Assembly: GCF_009758415.1 (NCBI RefSeq)
Contig: NZ_WQRF01000006.1
Location: 1-64,000, forward strand
Direction of reading: 5' to 3'
Source of the DNA: Devosia marina
GTDB lineage: Bacteria > Pseudomonadota > Alphaproteobacteria > Rhizobiales > Devosiaceae
Length of the DNA: 64,000 bases
The notes under the pieces were generated by a model. That model was not told the DNA's origin and searched no databases. It worked only from the letters and a program-made list of their open reading frames with translations. The translations under genes and the position numbers were made by a program. Shown in pieces: positions 53,706-62,839 of this stretch (positions are counted from its first letter, which is position 1; each line of letters starts with the position of its first letter).

Positions 53706-54890
53706 ATGTTCGAAACCCTCTCCAAGGCCCCTGGCGACAAGATTCTGGCGCTCATGGGCGAATACGCTGCCGACTCCCGCCCCACCAAGATCGACCTCGG
53801 CGTCGGCGTCTATAAGGACGAAAAAGGCGTGACGCCGGTCATGTCCTCGGTCCGCAAGGCCGAACAGCTTATGCTTTCGAATGAGAAGACCAAATCCTAT
53901 CTCGGCATCGCCGGCAACAAGGGGTTCGGCGCTGCCGTGCTCGATCTTGTGTTGGCCGATAGCGTGGATCGGGCCCGCGTTCGCGTCGCCCAGGCTCCCG
54001 GCGGTACCGGTTCACTCTGGGTGTTGATGCAACTGGTCAATCGCGCCCGTCCCGGCGCCACGGTCCATGTTTCCGATCCCACCTGGGCCAACCACAACCC
54101 CATCGCCATCGGCTCGGGCCTCAAGGTAGCCACCTACCCTTATTTCGATCCCGCCACCCGCGCGGTGAAGTTCGACGAGATGCTGGCCGCGCTCGACAAG
54201 CTTGGTCCGGACGATGTCGTTCTGCTGCATGGGTGCTGCCACAACCCCACCGGCGCCAATCTCAACAACGAACAGTGGGACCAGGTGGCCGCAAGTCTCG
54301 CCCGCACCGGCGCGCTGCCCTTCATCGATCTGGCCTATCTCGGCTTCGGCGATGGTATCGAGCCCGACGCCTATGGCACCCGCAAGATACTTGCCTCGGT
54401 TCCCGAAGCGCTGATCGCCTTTTCCGGCTCGAAGAATTTCGGTCTATATCGTGAGCGCATTGGCGCCGCCATTCTCGTCGCCCGCGATGGCGAGCAGGCC
54501 GACGTGACCAACTCCCAGCTCCTCAACATCATTCGCGGCGCCTATTCACAGCCGCCCGATCATGGTGCCGAGATCATCCGCACCATTCTCGAGGACGCAG
54601 ACCTGCGTGCTGAATGGGAGGCCGAGCTGGCCGAGATGCGCAATCGCATGATCGTGTTGCGCGAAAAGCTGGCCGCGGCCATTCGCGAGCGCTCGAACTC
54701 AAGCGATTTTGACTTCGTCGCCGATCACCGCGGCATGTTTTCGCTGCTCGGCCTCCCGGTCGAGGCGGTTGATCATCTTAAGGCCGAAAATGGGGTGTAT
54801 ATGACTTCGGATAGTCGCATCAATGTTGCCGGCATCCCGGAAGATCGCGTTGGCGATCTGGCCGAAGCCGTTTTGGCCGCCATTCGCTGA
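53706..54890 (+). CDS. Aromatic/aspartate aminotransferase (class I)
   Basis: PLP enzyme of 394 residues of the Iγ type found in TyrB/AspC. It has IDLGVGVYKDEKG, HGCCHNPTGANL, IDLAYLGFGDG and the PLP-lysine segment SGSKNFGLYRERIG. The expected substrates are aspartate and aromatic amino acids. The preceding gap contains a 7-bp GC hairpin at 53662-53679. Confidence 0.93.
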   Translation: MFETLSKAPGDKILALMGEYAADSRPTKIDLGVGVYKDEKGVTPVMSSVRKAEQLMLSNEKTKSYLGIAGNKGFGAAVLDLVLADSVDRARVRVAQAPGGTGSLWVLMQLVNRARPGATVHVSDPTWANHNPIAIGSGLKVATYPYFDPATRAVKFDEMLAALDKLGPDDVVLLHGCCHNPTGANLNNEQWDQVAASLARTGALPFIDLAYLGFGDGIEPDAYGTRKILASVPEALIAFSGSKNFGLYRERIGAAILVARDGEQADVTNSQLLNIIRGAYSQPPDHGAEIIRTILEDADLRAEWEAELAEMRNRMIVLREKLAAAIRERSNSSDFDFVADHRGMFSLLGLPVEAVDHLKAENGVYMTSDSRINVAGIPEDRVGDLAEAVLAAIR

Positions 54891-54971
54891 TCCAGTGGCT
54901 TGCGGCAACCCGCGGCCATGTCTAAATCTGGTCTAAGCGCCAGACAGAATTCGAGTTTTTAGGAGGGAACG

Positions 54972-55625
54972 ATGAAGTTCTTCGTCGACACTGCAGATAC
55001 CGCCGCCATCAAGGAGCTTCACGATACCGGGCTGCTCGACGGCGTGACCACCAACCCGTCGCTGATTGCCAAATCTGGCCGCGACTTCAAGGAAGTGATT
55101 GCCGAGATTTGCGACATCGTCCCCGGCCCGGTTTCGGCCGAAGTCGCGTCGCTCGAGTATGACGGCATGGTTGCCGAGGGCGAAACCCTGGCCAAGATCG
55201 CGTCCAACGTTGTCATCAAGCTGCCCCTGACTTTGGATGGCCTCAAGGCTACCAAGTACTTCAAGGAAAAGGGCACCAAGACCAACGTCACGCTCTGCTT
55301 TGCTGCCAATCAGGCGCTGCTGGCTGCCAAGGCTGGCGCAACCTATATCTCTCCCTTTATCGGCCGCCTCGACGACATCAATATCGACGGCATGGAGCTG
55401 ATCGAAAGCATCCGCACCATCTACGACAACTACCAGTTCGAGACCCAGATTCTGGCTGCCTCGATCCGTTCGGCCAACCATGTCACCCAGGCGGCTCTTG
55501 CCGGTGCTGACGTCGCCACCATCCCGCCGGACGTCATCAAGAAGCTGGCTCTGCACCCGCTGACCGACAAGGGCATCGAAGGCTTCCTCAAGGATTGGAA
55601 GGCCACTGGCCAGTCGATCCTGTAA
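54972..55625 (+). CDS. Transaldolase/fructose-6-phosphate aldolase family
   Basis: Small transaldolase-type enzyme of 217 residues. It begins [32 protein letters not shown] and has the Schiff-base Lys in VIKLPLT and [29 protein letters not shown]. Members are either transaldolases (TalC) or fructose-6-phosphate aldolases, which sequence alone does not separate well. AGGAGGG precedes the ATG, and a terminator follows. Confidence 0.95.
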   Translation: MKFFVDTADTAAIKELHDTGLLDGVTTNPSLIAKSGRDFKEVIAEICDIVPGPVSAEVASLEYDGMVAEGETLAKIASNVVIKLPLTLDGLKATKYFKEKGTKTNVTLCFAANQALLAAKAGATYISPFIGRLDDINIDGMELIESIRTIYDNYQFETQILAASIRSANHVTQAALAGADVATIPPDVIKKLALHPLTDKGIEGFLKDWKATGQSIL

Positions 55626-55645
55626 AGGGCTTTCGCTCCGCATTC

Positions 55646-55688
55646 AGACCCCGCCCTTCGACAAGTTCGGGGTGGGGTCTTTTCTTTT
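55646..55688 (+). terminator. Rho-independent terminator after the transaldolase gene
   Basis: AGACCCC and GGGGTCT close a stem with inner GC pairs around a TTCGACAAGTTC region, followed directly by a T-rich run (TTTTCTTTT). It lies 21 bases after the stop. Confidence 0.75.
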
Positions 55689-55699
55689 GGGAACTCCGC

Positions 55700-56758
55700 A
55701 TGGCCGACGCTGATCTCGCCGCCCAGATCAAGACTGCACTTGCCGACGTTGAAATCCCCGGCGGCGGTGATCTTGCCAGCTATGGCGGCGTGTCCGACAT
55801 CATTGTCACGCCCGGCGCCATTGCCTTTGCAATCGCCGTGGCCCCGGGCATGGAAGCTGCCTTCGGGCCGGCACGGGAGGAGGCCCAAAAGCGCGCTCAG
55901 GCGCTGGGCGGCCCCCGCAAGGTGATGGTGTCACTGACCGCCGAGAAATCCAACGCGCCCAAGTTCGGACACGGTGCGGCCCAGCCGCAGGGCAAGACGC
56001 GTGTCGATGGCGTCAAGCGCATCATCGCTGTCGGCTCCGGCAAGGGTGGCGTGGGCAAGTCGACGACAGCAGTCAATATCGCGCTCTCGCTCGCCGCCGA
56101 GGGCCTGAAAGTCGGCGTGCTCGACGCCGATCTTTATGGACCGTCCATCCCCAAGCTGCTTGGCATTGAGGGCAAGCCGGCAATACGTGACGACGGCATC
56201 TTCACTCCGCACGATGTCTTTGGGCTCAAGGTCATGTCCATTGGCTCTATGCTGGTGCCCGGTCAGGCCGTGGTCTGGCGCGGCCCCATGGCCACCTCGG
56301 GCTTGCGCCAGCTCCTGCGCGAGACCGATTGGGGCAGGCTCGACTGTCTCATCATCGATCTCCCCCCCGGCACAGGTGACATCCATATTGCGCTGTTCCA
56401 GCAGACCATCGTTGATGGCGTGGTCATCGTCTCGACCCCACAGGACTTGGCGCTGATCGACGCGCAAAAGGCCATCGACATGCTGCGCCGCATGTCCGTG
56501 CCGGTGCTCGGTCTGGTTGAAAACATGAGCTATTTCATCGCCCCGGACACCGGCAATCGCTACGACATTTTTGGCACCGGCGGCGCCGAAAAGGCCGCCG
56601 AGCGTCTGGAAATCCCCTTCCTTGGCCCTGTCCCCCTGGTCATGTCGATCCGGGAGGGCTCCGACGCCGGCACTCCTCCTCTGGTGACCGCGCCCGACGG
56701 CCCGGAGGCCAATGCCTACCGCTCGATTGCCCGACGTCTGGTCACCACCTTGGCGTAG
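55700..56758 (+). CDS. Mrp/NBP35 family ATP-binding protein (ApbC-like)
   Basis: P-loop ATPase of 352 residues thought to carry or deliver Fe-S clusters. The N-terminal DUF59-like region (about 1-85) is followed by the deviant Walker A GSGKGGVGKSTT and YGPSIPKLLG. The segment that in many members holds CxxC reads VENMSYFIAPDTGNRYDIFG and has no Cys, as in several alphaproteobacterial homologues. The ATG at 55700 is preferred. Confidence 0.93.
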   Translation: MADADLAAQIKTALADVEIPGGGDLASYGGVSDIIVTPGAIAFAIAVAPGMEAAFGPAREEAQKRAQALGGPRKVMVSLTAEKSNAPKFGHGAAQPQGKTRVDGVKRIIAVGSGKGGVGKSTTAVNIALSLAAEGLKVGVLDADLYGPSIPKLLGIEGKPAIRDDGIFTPHDVFGLKVMSIGSMLVPGQAVVWRGPMATSGLRQLLRETDWGRLDCLIIDLPPGTGDIHIALFQQTIVDGVVIVSTPQDLALIDAQKAIDMLRRMSVPVLGLVENMSYFIAPDTGNRYDIFGTGGAEKAAERLEIPFLGPVPLVMSIREGSDAGTPPLVTAPDGPEANAYRSIARRLVTTLA

Positions 56759-56760
56759 GC

Positions 56761-56773
56761 AAGGAAATTCCTT
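56761..56773. promoter_or_regulatory. Perfect palindrome upstream of the MazEF-like pair
   Basis: AAGGAAATTCCTT is a perfect 13-bp palindrome 23 bp before the antitoxin ATG. Autoregulated toxin-antitoxin operons usually bind such sites through the antitoxin. Confidence 0.5.
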
Positions 56774-56796
56774 ACACTGTGCGCAGGAGGTCCTCA

Positions 56797-57012
56797 ATGA
56801 TCACCAGCAAACTGACCAGCAAGGCCCAGACCACCATTCCGCAAGCGGTGCGAAACGCGCTGCACCTGCGCGAAGGCGATGAGATCGCCTACGTCATTGA
56901 AAACGGTCGGGTCATCCTCACCCGGGCATCCGGCGAAGTCGCTGAAGATCCGTTCGCGACCTTTGGCGAGTGGGACAGCGAGGCCGACCGGCAAGCCTAT
57001 GCCGATCTTTGA
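56797..57012 (+). CDS. AbrB/MazE-type antitoxin
   Basis: Protein of 71 residues with a SpoVT/AbrB swapped-hairpin DNA-binding domain (SKLTSKAQTTIPQAVRNALHLREGDEIAYVIENGRVIL) and an acidic C-terminal tail (EDPFATFGEWDSEADRQAYADL) that would wrap the toxin. The ATG at 56797 follows AGGAGG. It overlaps the toxin gene by 14 bases. Confidence 0.9.
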   Translation: MITSKLTSKAQTTIPQAVRNALHLREGDEIAYVIENGRVILTRASGEVAEDPFATFGEWDSEADRQAYADL

Positions 57013-57340
57013 GCGCGGCACCCTTGTCAGGGTTCCATTTCCCTATACCAATCGTCCCGTCCAGCAACGTCGCCCGGCATTGGTGGTCTCCGCCCCCCAC
57101 TTCAGCGATACCTCACATCTGCTCTGGGTGGTGATGATCACCAGCGCCGCAAATCGGCCCTGGCCGGGTGATGTGTCCCTGGTCGATATTTTCGCCCAAT
57201 GCGGCTTGCCCGCACCGTCGGTTATTCGCCCGTCCAAGATCGCCACCATTCAAGCAAGCCATGCCAACCCCATCGGCATGGTCCCTGCTTCCGTGCTGAG
57301 CCAGGTGGATGAAATCCTTCGCCACACCCTGGCACTTTGA
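56999..57340 (+). CDS. MazF/PemK-type toxin endoribonuclease
   Basis: Protein of 113 residues with the MazF beta-barrel pattern: FERGTLVRVPFPYTN, RRPALVVSAP and a conserved PSVIRPSKIATI segment corresponding to the catalytic Thr/Ser strand. It would cut mRNA when not bound by the antitoxin. The 14-base overlap with the antitoxin gene is typical of type II modules. Confidence 0.88.
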   Translation: MPIFERGTLVRVPFPYTNRPVQQRRPALVVSAPHFSDTSHLLWVVMITSAANRPWPGDVSLVDIFAQCGLPAPSVIRPSKIATIQASHANPIGMVPASVLSQVDEILRHTLAL

Positions 57341-57356
57341 GGCACGTACACCATTT

Positions 57357-57381
57357 AAATCGATTGCTGAAATCGATTGCA
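57357..57381. promoter_or_regulatory. Tandem LacI-type operators upstream of the beta-glucosidase gene
   Basis: AAATCGATTGC occurs twice with a 13-bp period (57357 and 57370). The second copy lies in TGAAATCGATTGCA (57368-57381), a near-perfect palindrome of the LacI-family form TGnAAnCGnTTnCA. The sites are 63-88 bp before the ATG at 57445. Confidence 0.6.
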
Positions 57382-57444
57382 TAACCTCCCGCGTGAATGT
57401 TATCGGCCTTCCCCACAAGGGTAAAATGCCCGCATGGAGGGGAT

Positions 57445-58758
57445 ATGTTCTCGTTTGATCGCCGCGATTTCGGCTCCGATTTCACCTTTGGCGTGGCCAC
57501 CGCTGCCTATCAGATTGAAGGTGGGCAGGGCGACGGGCGCGGCACATCCATCTGGGACACTTTTGCGGCGACGCCCGGCAATGTCCACAATGGCGACACC
57601 GGCTTGAACGCCTGCAACCACTACGAACTCTGGCCGCAGGACCTCGACCTGATCCGCGATGGCGGGTTCGATGCCTATCGTTTCTCCTTCGCCTGGCCGC
57701 GCCTCATCCCCGAGGGCACTGGCGCCGTCAATCAGGCCGGCATCGACTTCTATGATCGCCTGATCGACGGTATGCTCGAGCGCGGTATCAAGCCCTATGC
57801 CACCCTCTACCACTGGGATCTGCCCTCGACCCTGCAGGATCGCGGCGGCTGGATGAACCGCGACATCGCCAGCTGGTTCGCCGACTATGCCACGGTGGTA
57901 GCCCGGAAGTTCGGTGATCGCCTCGAAGCCACCGCGACCATTAACGAGCCCTGGTGCGTGGCCTTTCTCAGCCATTATCTCGGCGTGCATGCCCCCGGCT
58001 ATCGCGATCTGCGCGCGGCGGCGCGCGCCATGCACCACGTGCTCTTCGCTCATGGCACGGCAATCGATGCCCTTCGTGCATCCGGCGCGAAAAACCTCGG
58101 CATCGTGCTCAACCTCGAAAAATCCGAGCCCGCCAGCGAAAGCGAAGCAGACAAATCGGCCGCGAATTTCGGTGATGCGGTCTTCAATCGCTGGTATCTC
58201 GGCGGTGTCCTCAAGGGCCAGTATCCCAAGGAAATGACCGACTGGCTCGCGCCCTATCTGCCGGCGAACTATCAGGACGATATGGCCGTGGTCTCGCGCC
58301 CGATCGATTGGCTGGGCATCAACTACTACACACGCGGTCTATACCAGGCCTCTTCCGAACCTGGCCGCCCCGCTGAGCAGGTCAAGGGGCCGCTGGAAAA
58401 GACCGATATCGGTTGGGAAATCTATCCTCAGGGTCTCACCGACCTGCTGGTCCGCGTCTCCAATGATTACACCAAGCTGCCGATCTACGTCACCGAGAAC
58501 GGCATGGCCGAAGTAGAGGGCGACAACGATCCGCGCCGCACCAAATATTACGAGGACCACCTCAAGGCCGTGCTCGCCGCGCGCGAGGCCGGCGCTGATG
58601 TGCGGGGTTATTTTGCCTGGTCACTGCTCGACAATTACGAATGGGCCGAGGGCTACAACAAGCGCTTCGGTCTCGTCCATGTCGATTATGAAACCCAGAA
58701 GCGCACGCCCAAATCCAGCTACCGGGCCTTCCAGGGCCTGCTGCACAACGCGCGCTGA
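57445..58758 (+). CDS. Beta-glucosidase, GH1
   Basis: Cytoplasmic enzyme of 437 residues. The GH1 N-terminal signature is FTFGVATAAYQIEGG. Acid/base E168 is in TINEPW and nucleophile E351 in VTENG. WSLLDNYEWAEGYNKRFGL binds the glucose unit. Length is normal. The ATG at 57445 follows GGAGGGG. LacI-type operators upstream imply sugar induction. No partner transporter is adjacent. Confidence 0.96.
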   Translation: MFSFDRRDFGSDFTFGVATAAYQIEGGQGDGRGTSIWDTFAATPGNVHNGDTGLNACNHYELWPQDLDLIRDGGFDAYRFSFAWPRLIPEGTGAVNQAGIDFYDRLIDGMLERGIKPYATLYHWDLPSTLQDRGGWMNRDIASWFADYATVVARKFGDRLEATATINEPWCVAFLSHYLGVHAPGYRDLRAAARAMHHVLFAHGTAIDALRASGAKNLGIVLNLEKSEPASESEADKSAANFGDAVFNRWYLGGVLKGQYPKEMTDWLAPYLPANYQDDMAVVSRPIDWLGINYYTRGLYQASSEPGRPAEQVKGPLEKTDIGWEIYPQGLTDLLVRVSNDYTKLPIYVTENGMAEVEGDNDPRRTKYYEDHLKAVLAAREAGADVRGYFAWSLLDNYEWAEGYNKRFGLVHVDYETQKRTPKSSYRAFQGLLHNAR

Positions 58759-58770
58759 TCCTGTAGGGTT

Positions 58771-58800
58771 CAGGCTGATAGATACCAGCCTGGGCCCTTT
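58771..58800 (+). terminator. Terminator-like hairpin after the beta-glucosidase gene
   Basis: CAGGCTG and CAGCCTG pair perfectly around an 8-nt loop and are followed by GGGCCCTTTTG. It ends only three bases before the next ATG, so it might also mask that gene's start. Confidence 0.6.
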
Positions 58801-58803
58801 TGC

Positions 58804-59385
58804 ATGGAACAAGAATACGCTGAACTCTCGCCGTCGCTGCTTCGGCTCGAACAGCTTCTCGATGAAGCCGGAGAGCAGTCCATGCTGCTTGCCGAGCTGG
58901 ATGGGTTCCTCTGTTGCCTGGCGGTCGGACCCGAGCCCATCGCCAACAGCGAATGGTGGCCCTTCGACTGGCTGACCGACGAGCGCGGCGTGCTGCGCAG
59001 CGGCAGCGAAGAGATTGCTGCCCTGATCGAGACCCGACTGGCCGAAATCAGTGCCGAACTGGCCGCCGATGCCTATGCGCCGCTCTTCGAGGTGGACGAA
59101 GAGAGCGACGACATCATCTGGGAGGTCTGGATCGCTGGCTTTCAGCAGGCCATGCTCTTGCGCTTCGAGGCCTGGGACGATCTGTTGCGCGATACCGAGA
59201 GCGACATCCGGGGAGAAGCCGCAATGGGTTTGGCATCCGCCCTGATGCTGGCCCAGCCCGATACCCGCCCCGACGATACGGCCGGCGACGAGGAATGGGC
59301 CGAGTTTGACGAGATGCACGAGGCAATGCCCATGGTCATCGCCCGCACTGCAGTCCTGCTCCATCAGTTGCACAAGCCGAACTAA
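58804..59385 (+). CDS. UPF0149 (YgfB/YecA) family protein
   Basis: Acidic helical protein of 193 residues with the family pattern LAELDGFLCCLAVGPEPI, WEVWIAGFQQAMLLR and LMLAQ. The function is unknown; many homologues carry a zinc-binding SEC-C tail, absent here. The start has no good ribosome binding site because a hairpin immediately precedes it. Confidence 0.85.
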   Translation: MEQEYAELSPSLLRLEQLLDEAGEQSMLLAELDGFLCCLAVGPEPIANSEWWPFDWLTDERGVLRSGSEEIAALIETRLAEISAELAADAYAPLFEVDEESDDIIWEVWIAGFQQAMLLRFEAWDDLLRDTESDIRGEAAMGLASALMLAQPDTRPDDTAGDEEWAEFDEMHEAMPMVIARTAVLLHQLHKPN

Positions 59386-59395
59386 AGCGCTCTGT

Positions 59396-60967
59396 CTAGG
59401 CTGCAATCTCGGGCAGCCGCGCCGCCATCAGTGCCTTGGTGAGGTCGTGCTGCGGCTCGGCAAACAGCCGCTGCGGCGCGCCTTCTTCCACGATTTGCCC
59501 CTTCTCCATCACCAGCACCCGGTCAGCCATGGCCGCGACCATGTCGAGATCGTGGCTGATAATGAGATAGGTCAGGCCATGCTCTACTTGCAGCCGCGAG
59601 AGCAGGTCGAGGACGTCGCCGCGCACCGAAACGTCGAGCGCCGAAACTGGTTCATCCAGCACCACCAGACGCGGCCGTGTCACCAGCGCGCGGGCGATCG
59701 CCAGGCGCTGGCGCTGTCCGCCGGAAAATTCATGCGGATAGCGCTCCAGCATTGCCACGCTCAGACCAACGGCCTCAATGGCCTCCGCTAGCCGGGCTTC
59801 GTGCTCGGCTCGCGACAGGCGCCCCAACAGATGCAGCGGCTCGCCCAGCGAGTCGCCGATTGTCATGCGTGGGTCAAAACTGCTGAACGGGTCCTGGAAC
59901 ACCAGCGACAGGCCCGCGCGCAGCAGTGGCGGCAGGTTACGGCCGCGATAGGCCGCCCCATCGAACACCAATTGCCCCGCGCTGACATCGTCCAGACCCA
60001 CGATCATCCGCGCCAGGGTCGTCTTGCCGCAGCCGGATGGGCCGACCAGCGCCACGCATTCGCCCGCCGCGATGTCGAGGGACACGCCATCCACAGCGCG
60101 GACGGGGGCGTCGCGCCATGGCCACAGGCCACCATGGCGATAGACCCGGCTGACATTTTCGATGCGCAGCAAGGGCGCACCATCCGCTTGCGTCGCCGCG
60201 GCTGGCCTGTCCCGTCGCTGCATCTGGCTGGCCGCCAGCAGCTTGCGCGTATAGTCGGCCTGGGGCGCCCTGAACACGTCACCAGTATCGCCCTGTTCGA
60301 CCAGCTCGCCCGCCCGCATCACCCCGACCCGGTCGCACAGCGCCGCCACGGCGCGAATGTCATGGCTGATGAACAACAGTGTCATGTGCCGCCGCTTGCA
60401 GATATCGGTGATCAGGTCGAGCACGGTGCGCTGGGTAATGGCATCGAGTGCCGAGGTCGGCTCGTCTGCAATCATCAGCTCGGGCTGGCTGGCCAGCGCC
60501 ATGGCGATCATCGCGCGCTGTCGCTGCCCGCCCGAAAGCTGGTGCGGAAACCGCCCCACATGCCCAGCGGCCAGTCCCACCTCATCGAGCAGATCGGGCA
60601 GGGCCAGCGGCATCACCTCGGTAATGCCGGCCAGGTTGATGGCTTCCTCGATTTGCTCGCCAATTGTCATCAGCGGATTAAGCGCCGTCATGGGCTCCTG
60701 AAACACCATGCCAATGCGCTTGCCCCTCAGGCGCGCCATCGCCTGCTCACTATCCGGCAAGGGCGTCCCGTCAAACGCGATGTGCCCTGAGACCTGCGCC
60801 GCGTCCGGCAGCAGGCCGGCAATCGAGAGGGCCGTCAACGACTTGCCCGAGCCGCTCTCTCCGATAATGCCAAAGCGGTCGCCGCGCTCGATTCGCAACG
60901 ACAGGTGCGACACGGCCTTACGCCCATCAAACCCGATGGTCAGGTGATCGATCTCAACCAGCGCCAT
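59396..60967 (-). CDS. Fused dipeptide/oligopeptide ABC transporter ATPase (DppD-DppF type)
   Basis: Protein of 523 residues made of two ABC domains. The first has Walker A GESGSGKS (about 36-43) and LSGGQRQ, and the second Walker A GPSGCGKT (about 311-318) and FSGGQRQ. Each has the oligopeptide-type Walker B (IADEPTSALD; VLDEPVSALD). A single fused gene replaces the usual dppD and dppF. It overlaps dppC by 14 bases. Confidence 0.95.
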   Translation of the reverse strand: MALVEIDHLTIGFDGRKAVSHLSLRIERGDRFGIIGESGSGKSLTALSIAGLLPDAAQVSGHIAFDGTPLPDSEQAMARLRGKRIGMVFQEPMTALNPLMTIGEQIEEAINLAGITEVMPLALPDLLDEVGLAAGHVGRFPHQLSGGQRQRAMIAMALASQPELMIADEPTSALDAITQRTVLDLITDICKRRHMTLLFISHDIRAVAALCDRVGVMRAGELVEQGDTGDVFRAPQADYTRKLLAASQMQRRDRPAAATQADGAPLLRIENVSRVYRHGGLWPWRDAPVRAVDGVSLDIAAGECVALVGPSGCGKTTLARMIVGLDDVSAGQLVFDGAAYRGRNLPPLLRAGLSLVFQDPFSSFDPRMTIGDSLGEPLHLLGRLSRAEHEARLAEAIEAVGLSVAMLERYPHEFSGGQRQRLAIARALVTRPRLVVLDEPVSALDVSVRGDVLDLLSRLQVEHGLTYLIISHDLDMVAAMADRVLVMEKGQIVEEGAPQRLFAEPQHDLTKALMAARLPEIAA

Positions 60968-61802
60968 GGTTCAATCCTTCATGGCGCAGCCGCGGGTCGA
61001 TCGCATCGCGCAGCCCGTCGCCGGAAATATTGAGCGCGATCACGATCAGCACGATGGTCAGCCCCGGCACCACGCTCAGCCAGGGGTGGATCAGAAACAG
61101 GCTCTGCGCATCGCGCAGCATCAGCCCCAGGCTCGTTGCCGGCGGCTGCGTCCCCAGCCCGATGTAAGACAGGCCCGCTTCAGCCAATATCCCTAGCGAA
61201 AGCTGGATCGTGCCCTGCACGATCAGAAGGCTCATGATGTTGGGCAGCAAATGCCGCGCCGCAATCGCCGCATTCCCGAGCCCCGCCAGCCTGGCGGCGG
61301 CCACATAATCCTGCGTGGCAATGGCCAGCGCGCCGCCCCGCGCCACCCGCGCAAACACCGGAATATTGAAGATCCCGATGGCGATGACCGCATTGATTTC
61401 GCCCGGCCCGAACAACGCCGCGATCAGAATGGCCACGATCACCGCAGGAAAGGCAAAGGTAATGTCGGACAGGCGCAGCACCAGCCATTCCACCATGCCG
61501 CCCCAGGCCACGGCAGCCAACCCGAGCGGCACGCCGACGCCAATCCCGATGATCACGCCCAGCCCTGCGACTACGAAGCTGGTCAGCGTCCCGCGCATCA
61601 CCAGCGAAAACATGTCCCGCCCCAGATGATCCGTGCCCAGCCAATGCTCGGTCGCCGGTCCCAGAAAGCGCCGGGCAATGCTGATCTGCTCGATGGGAAA
61701 CGGCGTCCACCACAGGGAAACCAGTCCCAAAAGGGCGAACAGCGTTGCCGCCATGAGCCCGATGGCCAGACTCGGATGCCGCCCCAACTGTTGCCAGTTC
61801 AT
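60954..61802 (-). CDS. Dipeptide-type ABC transporter permease, DppC
   Basis: Permease of 282 residues with about six helices and the conserved loop YVAAARLAGLGNAAIAARHLLPN. The N-terminus contains the DppC-type FLGPATEHWLGTDHLGRDMFSLVM motif. It overlaps dppB by four bases. Confidence 0.95.
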   Translation of the reverse strand: MNWQQLGRHPSLAIGLMAATLFALLGLVSLWWTPFPIEQISIARRFLGPATEHWLGTDHLGRDMFSLVMRGTLTSFVVAGLGVIIGIGVGVPLGLAAVAWGGMVEWLVLRLSDITFAFPAVIVAILIAALFGPGEINAVIAIGIFNIPVFARVARGGALAIATQDYVAAARLAGLGNAAIAARHLLPNIMSLLIVQGTIQLSLGILAEAGLSYIGLGTQPPATSLGLMLRDAQSLFLIHPWLSVVPGLTIVLIVIALNISGDGLRDAIDPRLRHEGLNHGAG

Positions 61803-62749
61803 GCGTCCCGCCCTTTCAGCCGTGGGTCGACAAAGGCATAGGCCAGATCGACCACCAGCATTGTGGCCGTTGTCACAACCACCAGCACAATCGTGGCGCC
61901 GCGCACCAGCACCAGGTCACGCTCGGAAATCGCAGTGAAGATCAGCCGCCCCAGCCCCGGCAGGTAGAACACATTCTCCACGATAATGGTCCCGGCGATG
62001 AGGAAGGCGAACTGAAGCCCCAGAATGGTCAAGACCGGTAACAGCGCATTGCGCACGCCATGGCGCCAGATCGCCTCGGATTTGGTCATGCCCTTGGCGC
62101 GCGCCGTGCGTATGAAATCCTGCTCGGTCACATCGACCAGGGCCGTGCGCATCACCCGCGCCAGGATCGAAGCCTGCGGCAGGGCCAGCGCTAGCCCCGG
62201 CAGGGTCATCCCGCGCATGGCCGCGCCCGCATCCTCGTCCCAGGGTATGAACCCGCCTGTCGGCAGCCAGCGTAGCGTTACCGCAAACACCAGCGTGAGC
62301 AGCATGCCGAACCAGAAATTGGGAATGGCTACCCCGGTCTGCGCCAAAACCATCAGCGCCGTGTCGGTCGCCTTGCCCCGCCGCATCGCCGCCAAGATGC
62401 CAATCGGCAGCCCCACCACCACCGAAACCACCATGGCAATCAGCGAGAGCGGCAGCGTCACCGCCATCCGTTCGGCAATCAGCTCGGCAACCGGCAGCCG
62501 CTGCGTGGTCGAGAGCCCGAAATCGCCCACCAGCATGCCTCCGACCCAGGCTAGGAACCGCTCATGCGCCGGCGCATCGAGCCCCATCTGCGTCCGCAGC
62601 GCCGCAACCGCCTCGGGCGTGGCATTGATCCCCAGAATAAACCGCGCCGGATCGCCCGGCAGGAGATCAAGCAACAGAAAGATCACCAGCGCGGCCACAA
62701 ACAGCGTCGCCGCAAACCCGGCCATGCGGCGCACGAGGAAAAGGGTCAT
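61799..62749 (-). CDS. Dipeptide-type ABC transporter permease, DppB
   Basis: Permease of 316 residues with six helices, DLLPGDPARFILG near the N-terminus and the loop FIRTARAKGMTKSEAIWRHGVRNALLP. The ATG at 62749 is the natural family start. Codons further upstream would translate the GC-rich repeat. The G-rich segment before the ATG could be buried in the repeat hairpin, which may limit translation relative to the binding protein. Confidence 0.94.
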   Translation of the reverse strand: MTLFLVRRMAGFAATLFVAALVIFLLLDLLPGDPARFILGINATPEAVAALRTQMGLDAPAHERFLAWVGGMLVGDFGLSTTQRLPVAELIAERMAVTLPLSLIAMVVSVVVGLPIGILAAMRRGKATDTALMVLAQTGVAIPNFWFGMLLTLVFAVTLRWLPTGGFIPWDEDAGAAMRGMTLPGLALALPQASILARVMRTALVDVTEQDFIRTARAKGMTKSEAIWRHGVRNALLPVLTILGLQFAFLIAGTIIVENVFYLPGLGRLIFTAISERDLVLVRGATIVLVVVTTATMLVVDLAYAFVDPRLKGRDA

Positions 62750-62754
62750 GTGGA

Positions 62755-62780
62755 AGCCCCCCCCCACCCAGCCTCCCCCC
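62755..62780. repeat. Left copy of an inverted G-rich repeat between dppA and dppB
   Basis: AGCCCCCCCCCACCCAGCCT and following Cs are the reverse-complement partner of the right copy at 62852-62875. It starts five bases before the dppB ATG (minus strand), so pairing would sequester the ribosome binding site. Confidence 0.6.
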
Positions 62781-62839
62781 GCCAGGAGGAGGGGCACTTT
62801 CGCGGTAGAATCTGAAATCCATAGCACACGCCGACCATT

